Shown: positions 59,924-64,000 of the stretch, piece after piece | Layout of the letters: the number at the start of each line of letters is the position of its first letter | Numbering within the stretch: position 1 is the first letter of the stretch | Assembly: GCF_042140245.1 (NCBI RefSeq) | Contig: NZ_CP159483.1 | Location: forward strand, 2,108,001 to 2,172,000 | Reading direction: 5' to 3' | From: MH13 sp042140245 | GTDB lineage: Bacteria > Pseudomonadota > Alphaproteobacteria > Rhizobiales > MH13 | Length of the DNA: 64,000 bases | Made by a program: the position numbers and the translations under genes | Notes under the pieces: model-generated | The model's input: only the letters and a program-made list of their open reading frames with translations | The model's database searches: none | What the model was told of the DNA's origin: nothing

Positions 59924-61144
59924 CTAGACTCCAAAGTCGTCGTTGAAGATGTGATCGCGGTCGACGCCGAGATCATCGAGCATCTGGAAAACTGCACGGA
60001 TCATGAGAGGTGGGCCGCAGAGGTAGTATTCGCACTCTTCTGGTGCTGGATGGTCGCGCAGATAGCGTTCCAACGCGACTTGATGGACAAAACCGATCGC
60101 GCCTTGCCAGTCATCTTCCGGCTGCGGATCAGAAAGGGCGACCGTCCACTCAAATGTCTCATGAGCGTCGGCGAGTGCATTTAACTCGTCCACGTAGAGC
60201 AGTTCAGCCTTGCTGCGGGCGCCATACCAGAAGGTCATTTTGCGCCCGCTCTTGGTGATGCCCAGCTGCTCGTGGATGAGCGCGCGCAACGGCGCCATGC
60301 CAACACCGCCGCCAATGAACACCATCTCTTTGTCGGTGGGTTGGGCGCGAAAGGTTCCGAAGGGACCGGATGTTGTCACCGTCTGGCCAGGTTTCAGGTT
60401 AAACAGCCAGGACGAGACGATCCCCGGTGGTGCGTCAGGTTCTGACGGCGGTGGCAGTGCCAACCGGATGTTCAGCACCACACGCCGCGCTGCCGTGTCT
60501 TCCGGTCTGTTGGAGATGGAGTAGGCCCGGGTAACCTCCTCGGTGCTTTCCACGGACAGTGACCGCAGAGCGTGCCAGGCTGCGCTGTGCTCTTCAGGTG
60601 TGTCGATGGCGCTGTAGTTCAGCGTGTAGGGCGGCGCTGTTACTTGGACGTAAGAGCCCGCAACGATGGCCGCATCGAAATGATCTGGCAGTTGCAACAC
60701 AATTTCCCGGATAAGGGGAGTGAGTGCCGTGACCGAGTGGACGGTGCATGTGTAGCTGGTCGCGCCGACCCATTCTTGCGGGGCTTCAACTGCCATATCG
60801 TCCCGCAGCGTGACCTGGCAAGCCAGATGCACGCCCTGGCGTCGGTCGGCGTTGGACAGATGCGCAACTTCCACGGGAAGGTAAGATTGATCCTCATCGA
60901 GCACCGTTACTCGACAAAGGCCGCATGTTCCGGCGCCGGCGCAAGCGGAGGGCACGAGCACATCGTGATCGTGCAGGGCTGTCAGCAGTTTTTGCCCCGT
61001 TTTGACGTCAAAATCGGTGGCGCCATTGACGGTCAAAACTGCGGGTTGTGACGGCATCAGAACGCCGCGGGCAACCATCACCATGGCTGTCAGAAGCAAG
61101 ACCACACAGACAATGAGAAACGTGCCGAAAAGGATGACGCTCAT
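59924..61144 (-). CDS. nqrF: Na+-NQR subunit F, NADH oxidising
   Basis: A 406-residue protein. An N-terminal membrane helix (about residues 3-25) is followed by a 2Fe-2S ferredoxin domain with ligands in SACAGAGTCGLC and a later LACQV. An FAD domain with RAYSISNRPED (about residue 210) and an NADH-binding domain with FIGGGVGMAPLRALIHEQL (about 275) complete it. It takes electrons from NADH and passes them to the other subunits. The ATG at 61144 overlaps the nqrE stop; a longer frame to 61291 would run inside nqrE. Confidence 0.96.
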   Translation of the reverse strand: MSVILFGTFLIVCVVLLLTAMVMVARGVLMPSQPAVLTVNGATDFDVKTGQKLLTALHDHDVLVPSACAGAGTCGLCRVTVLDEDQSYLPVEVAHLSNADRRQGVHLACQVTLRDDMAVEAPQEWVGATSYTCTVHSVTALTPLIREIVLQLPDHFDAAIVAGSYVQVTAPPYTLNYSAIDTPEEHSAAWHALRSLSVESTEEVTRAYSISNRPEDTAARRVVLNIRLALPPPSEPDAPPGIVSSWLFNLKPGQTVTTSGPFGTFRAQPTDKEMVFIGGGVGMAPLRALIHEQLGITKSGRKMTFWYGARSKAELLYVDELNALADAHETFEWTVALSDPQPEDDWQGAIGFVHQVALERYLRDHPAPEECEYYLCGPPLMIRAVFQMLDDLGVDRDHIFNDDFGV

Positions 61145-61740
61145 GGCGTAACCCCGGCGAAGGCTGAGAAGCCTAAAGACATCAAACCTGTCACGATGAA
61201 GGCAATACCAAGGCCTTGAAGGCCTGCGGGTATGTTGGCGTACTTCAGCCGTTCGCGGATCGCGGCAAAGGTGATGATGGCCAGCGCCCAACCGAAGCCA
61301 CTGCCAAAGCCGTAGACCACCGATTCTGTGAAATCATATTGCCGTTCAACCATGAACAGGCTGCCACCCAAGATGGCGCAATTGACTGTGATGAGGGGTA
61401 AGAAAACGCCCAGCGCATTGTAGAGCGCTGGCACATAGCGATCGAGCGTCATCTCAAGCACTTGGACGAAGGCGGCAATCACCCCGATGAAAGCGATCAG
61501 CTTGAGAAAGGTGAGGTCCATCTCCGGCAAGCCGAGAAAGCCCCACGCGCCCTCAACGAGCAGGCCATTGAAGATGAGATTGTTGAGGGGGACAGTCAGC
61601 GTTTGCACCGCAATGACGGCTATCCCAAGGCCAAACGCTGTCTCAAAGCGTTCCGATACAGCCAGGAACGTGCACACCCCTAGAAAGAACGAGAGAGCGA
61701 GGTTTTCCTGGAAAATGGCGGCCAGAAGCAGATCGGTCAT
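61141..61740 (-). CDS. nqrE: Na+-NQR subunit E
   Basis: A 199-residue membrane protein with six helices. The two conserved cysteines that help hold the intramembrane iron centre are in FLGVCTFLAVS (about residue 22) and ITVNCAILGGSLF (about 118). The length and YGFGSGFGWALAII segment match NqrE. It pairs with NqrD in an inverted-topology unit. Overlaps of four bases link it to nqrD and nqrF. Confidence 0.97.
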   Translation of the reverse strand: MTDLLLAAIFQENLALSFFLGVCTFLAVSERFETAFGLGIAVIAVQTLTVPLNNLIFNGLLVEGAWGFLGLPEMDLTFLKLIAFIGVIAAFVQVLEMTLDRYVPALYNALGVFLPLITVNCAILGGSLFMVERQYDFTESVVYGFGSGFGWALAIITFAAIRERLKYANIPAGLQGLGIAFIVTGLMSLGFSAFAGVTP

Positions 61741-62402
61741 GATCGTCCTCCGGCAGACTTTAGCGATGGGTGCAGTTTGAACTTTGGCGCTTCTACTTGT
61801 GCCGTCCAGCGCGTGCGGATTGCCCAGATTAACAAGCCGATGATGAAGAAGGCAGCAGGAGCCAGTTGCATCAGGCCAAGGGGCTCAAACCAACCGCCAT
61901 CAGCTACTGTGACCAAGACCGTTTGGCCAAACAGGGTGCCTGCGCCAAGAAGTTCGCGGGTGCCGCCAACCAACAGCAGGATCAGGCTGTAGCCCAAACC
62001 GTTGCCGAGCCCATCCAAGACTGACGGTCCGATAGGATTGCGCATCGCGAACGACTCTGCACGTCCCAGCACCAGGCAATTGGTGACAATCAGGCCGACA
62101 AAGACAGATAATTGCTGGCTGATCTCAAACGCGAAGGCTTGCATCAACTCATCGATCACAATCACGAGCGAGGCGATGATTGTAATTTGAATGATAAGGC
62201 GAATGCTGTTTGGTATGTGGTGGCGGATAAGGCTGATGACGGCGGACGCCATACAGAGAACAGCCGTCAATGCGACGGACATCATGGCTGCTGTGGTGAG
62301 CGACGTTGTCACCGCCAAAGCTGAGCAGATGCCCAGGATCTGCAACGTAACAGGGTTTTCTTTCACCAAAGGCGTGGTGAGGTGGTGGGTCCAGCGCGCC
62401 AT
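61737..62402 (-). CDS. nqrD: Na+-NQR subunit D
   Basis: A 221-residue membrane protein of six helices. The conserved Cys residues are in LGICSALAVTT (about residue 26) and VTNCLVLGRAESFA (about 110), the partner ligands to those in NqrE. LIRHHIPNSIRLIIQ and GLGNGLGYSLILL are strongly family-like. It begins immediately before the end of nqrC and overlaps nqrE by four bases. Confidence 0.97.
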   Translation of the reverse strand: MARWTHHLTTPLVKENPVTLQILGICSALAVTTSLTTAAMMSVALTAVLCMASAVISLIRHHIPNSIRLIIQITIIASLVIVIDELMQAFAFEISQQLSVFVGLIVTNCLVLGRAESFAMRNPIGPSVLDGLGNGLGYSLILLLVGGTRELLGAGTLFGQTVLVTVADGGWFEPLGLMQLAPAAFFIIGLLIWAIRTRWTAQVEAPKFKLHPSLKSAGGRS

Positions 62403-63194
62403 CTACAAGCCCTCCTCAGCCAAGCGATCCAGGAAAGGACCGTAGCCATCAGGACCCATCCAGAACTGGAGAGCGAACATCACGCCGTCACCGGTGCGTG
62501 TTGCGCCGGATATGCCATCGACCTCATGCACGCTTTGCGCTTGGCCGCGGACAACTTCGATGACGATATCGCCATCCTCGTTCAGCAGCTCTTTGCCGGG
62601 CCATAGTGATTGCCATTCGGGCTCGGCAATCCGAGCGCCAAGGCCGGGGGTTTCGGCCTGTTCGGTGATGGTTAGCGCGGCGACCGTTGAAAGGTCTGGT
62701 TCGAGCGCCAGCATGGCGCGGATCGTTGAGGCGTAACCGCTGCCATAAACTGGCAAGACGATCAGCAGCAGCTCGCCGTCGCGCTCTAACAGGTGCACCG
62801 GCGCGTAAAGTGGCTTGCGGCGAATGCTGGCGAGATCAGATGCCGTTGAGAGTTCGGTTGAAAGCTCTGGATCGGTTCCAGCAGCCGTAAAGTCGTAGGT
62901 TGTGGGATCGATGTCAGGTGCGAACGCACCTGTTTGCAGATCCACGATGCGTGTTTCCAGGGCGGTCACACCGGCGTCTTCCATGACCTCGCGCATACCA
63001 GGCAGTGTGTCGAGCATGGCCTCCATGCGCGCGGCCTGCTCAGCTTCAATTTGGGCCTGTTGGATGGGGTCAAGCAGCACCGAGGCTGTCGAAACCAGGA
63101 TGGCACAGACGAAAGCAACCAAAGCTGCGACCGTGACCGTTTTGGTGGTGTCGTCATTGGGGCGTGCAAACAATGCACTCACCGGGTTAGCCAT
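62403..63194 (-). CDS. nqrC: Na+-NQR subunit C, covalent FMN carrier
   Basis: A 263-residue protein with one N-terminal membrane helix (about residues 18-40) and a large periplasmic domain. Near the C-terminus DGISGATRTGDGV contains the SGAT flavinylation motif, whose Thr receives FMN from ApbE. The start at 63194 overlaps the nqrB end by 8 bp; a longer frame would lie inside nqrB. It relays electrons from the NqrD/E iron centre towards NqrB. Confidence 0.95.
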   Translation of the reverse strand: MANPVSALFARPNDDTTKTVTVAALVAFVCAILVSTASVLLDPIQQAQIEAEQAARMEAMLDTLPGMREVMEDAGVTALETRIVDLQTGAFAPDIDPTTYDFTAAGTDPELSTELSTASDLASIRRKPLYAPVHLLERDGELLLIVLPVYGSGYASTIRAMLALEPDLSTVAALTITEQAETPGLGARIAEPEWQSLWPGKELLNEDGDIVIEVVRGQAQSVHEVDGISGATRTGDGVMFALQFWMGPDGYGPFLDRLAEEGL

Positions 63195-64000
63195 TATCAG
63201 CCTCCCCGCGCGATTGGTTGGATAGTCGTTGTTTGGTGCGTTTCGCCCGTCTGTTTTCGCGCCAGTAGGCGTTGGCCAGCACGGCCAGATGATCAATCAG
63301 AGGCGAAAAAACACTGGCTAGAAGTGCGGCAAACACAACGGCTTGAGAGCTCAGCTGATCGGTTGAAAATCCGGCGAAAACTGCGATCAAAAAACCTGCT
63401 AGTGCACCGTAAACCCATCGCCCCGGGTTGGTGGCGGTAGCGCTGAGAGCATCAGCGATCAAGAAAACAAGCCCTGCAGAAACCGGGATCAGCAAGGCTT
63501 GAACCGACACCAAGCCGCCTGACCAAGCCAAGGCGGCGCCAGCCACCGCACTTGTGGCCAACAAGACGCGCCAAGAGATAAGACCTGCCAGCAAAAGCAG
63601 GGCTGCGCTGGCAACGCTTGCCAGTGCCACCGACGTGGCCGTTGGTTGCAAAGACAACTGAGGAAACGAAAAGACCAGCAGGGCCAGTGTTGCGGCGGCT
63701 GGATGGACAAAGCCGAAGCCACGCCCGCCGAAGACGAGCTCGCCTAGTACAACTCCCAGCGACATAGCCACCGCCAGCTGCCAAGCTTCCACGCCAAGTG
63801 GCACAAAAAGGGTGACGAGCATTGCTGTGGTGAGGCCATGCAGAGACATGTCTGCATGACGCAAGAACGCGAACAGGTTTTCCCAAAACAGCGCCACGAC
63901 CAAGGCTGTTGCGAGGATTGGCAGCACAAGCGGTCCACGGTTGATTACGTCCACAGCCAATGGCGCGGCCAATGCAAGTGCTTGGAACAGACTCACGCGC
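63187..64000 (-). CDS. nqrB: Na+-NQR subunit B-like membrane protein, partial, without the FMN motif
   Basis: The frame is open to the window edge, giving 270 residues. FGGRGFGFVHPAAATLALLVFSFP matches the NqrB segment normally ending FAYP, and the later SWRVLL, ATNPGRWVYGALAG and SVFSPLIDHLAVLANAYW match the NqrB C-terminus. Between these the roughly 50-60 residues that normally hold the SGAT motif with covalent FMN are missing: FSFP is followed within 30 residues by the next membrane helix. A GTG at 63996 could start a short protein, but the frame continues upstream with an Arg codon, and normal NqrB has about 140 more residues there. Confidence 0.85.
   Translation of the reverse strand, partial: RVSLFQALALAAPLAVDVINRGPLVLPILATALVVALFWENLFAFLRHADMSLHGLTTAMLVTLFVPLGVEAWQLAVAMSLGVVLGELVFGGRGFGFVHPAAATLALLVFSFPQLSLQPTATSVALASVASAALLLLAGLISWRVLLATSAVAGAALAWSGGLVSVQALLIPVSAGLVFLIADALSATATNPGRWVYGALAGFLIAVFAGFSTDQLSSQAVVFAALLASVFSPLIDHLAVLANAYWRENRRAKRTKQRLSNQSRGEADNG

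Noticed and set aside
1..64000. CRISPR arrays, tRNA or rRNA genes, insertion sequences, attachment sites
   Set aside because: Reading both strands I found no regularly spaced repeats, cloverleaf-like sequence, transposase or integrase gene.

Overview
The window reads as chromosomal DNA of an alphaproteobacterium, probably a marine one related to Rhodobacterales or the marine Hyphomicrobiales. The reasons are a short PutA paired with an Lrp-type PutR, a glpR/glpDSTPQUV glycerol operon of the Rhizobium type, an FnrL-like regulator, a Na+-NQR operon, and a cluster that looks built for an algal organosulfonate. This placement is inference from gene content; there is no rRNA or tRNA in the window. 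I see no CRISPR array, insertion sequence or phage gene. The DNA is gene-dense, with many ATGA-type overlaps, and it holds six separate ABC uptake systems.

Layout. 1-212: start of a minus-strand family 2 glycosyltransferase cut by the window edge. 213-719: no gene, but twin operator-like repeats at 639-685. 720-6226: RpiR regulator, Fbp/Afu-type ABC importer and a histidine phosphatase, probably for a phosphorylated compound. 6254-10313: putA and divergent putR. 10413-12880: polar amino acid ABC importer. 12886-23266: LysR regulator and a divergent operon joining a Liv-type importer to a hydroxyquinol pathway (flavin hydroxylase, ring-cleavage dioxygenase, maleylacetate reductase) and ending in a BKACE/DUF849 enzyme that could split 3-oxoadipate. 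23263-31961: GlpR regulator and the glycerol operon.

32026-43860: LysR regulator with an MFS carrier and, divergently, a nine-gene set: CuyA-like cysteate sulfo-lyase, DegT-type PLP enzyme, Asp/Glu-family racemase, ProXVW-like importer, HisD/HpsN-like dehydrogenase, YeiH-type exporter and RidA. Read together these could form a route from cysteinolate (or dihydroxypropanesulfonate) through cysteate to pyruvate, ammonia and exported sulfite; this is the most interesting system here. 43874-55019: a GntR regulator with two identical 12-bp palindromes controlling two divergent operons (lactonase-like hydrolase, HAD phosphatase, class II aldolase and FGGY kinase on one side; sugar-type ABC importer, Tm-1-like UPF0261 protein and a second class II aldolase on the other), a sugar or sugar-acid pathway I cannot name. 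55126-55885: an FnrL-type gene broken by a one-base frameshift. 55907-58291: PEP synthase. 58363-64000: nqrBCDEF-apbE-nqrM plus a CBS-domain gene; the NqrB is short and lacks the usual covalent FMN site.

Several substrate-binding-protein genes are followed by a strong GC-rich hairpin with little or no T-tract before the permease or ATPase genes, which suggests partial termination or mRNA stabilisation that favours the binding protein.
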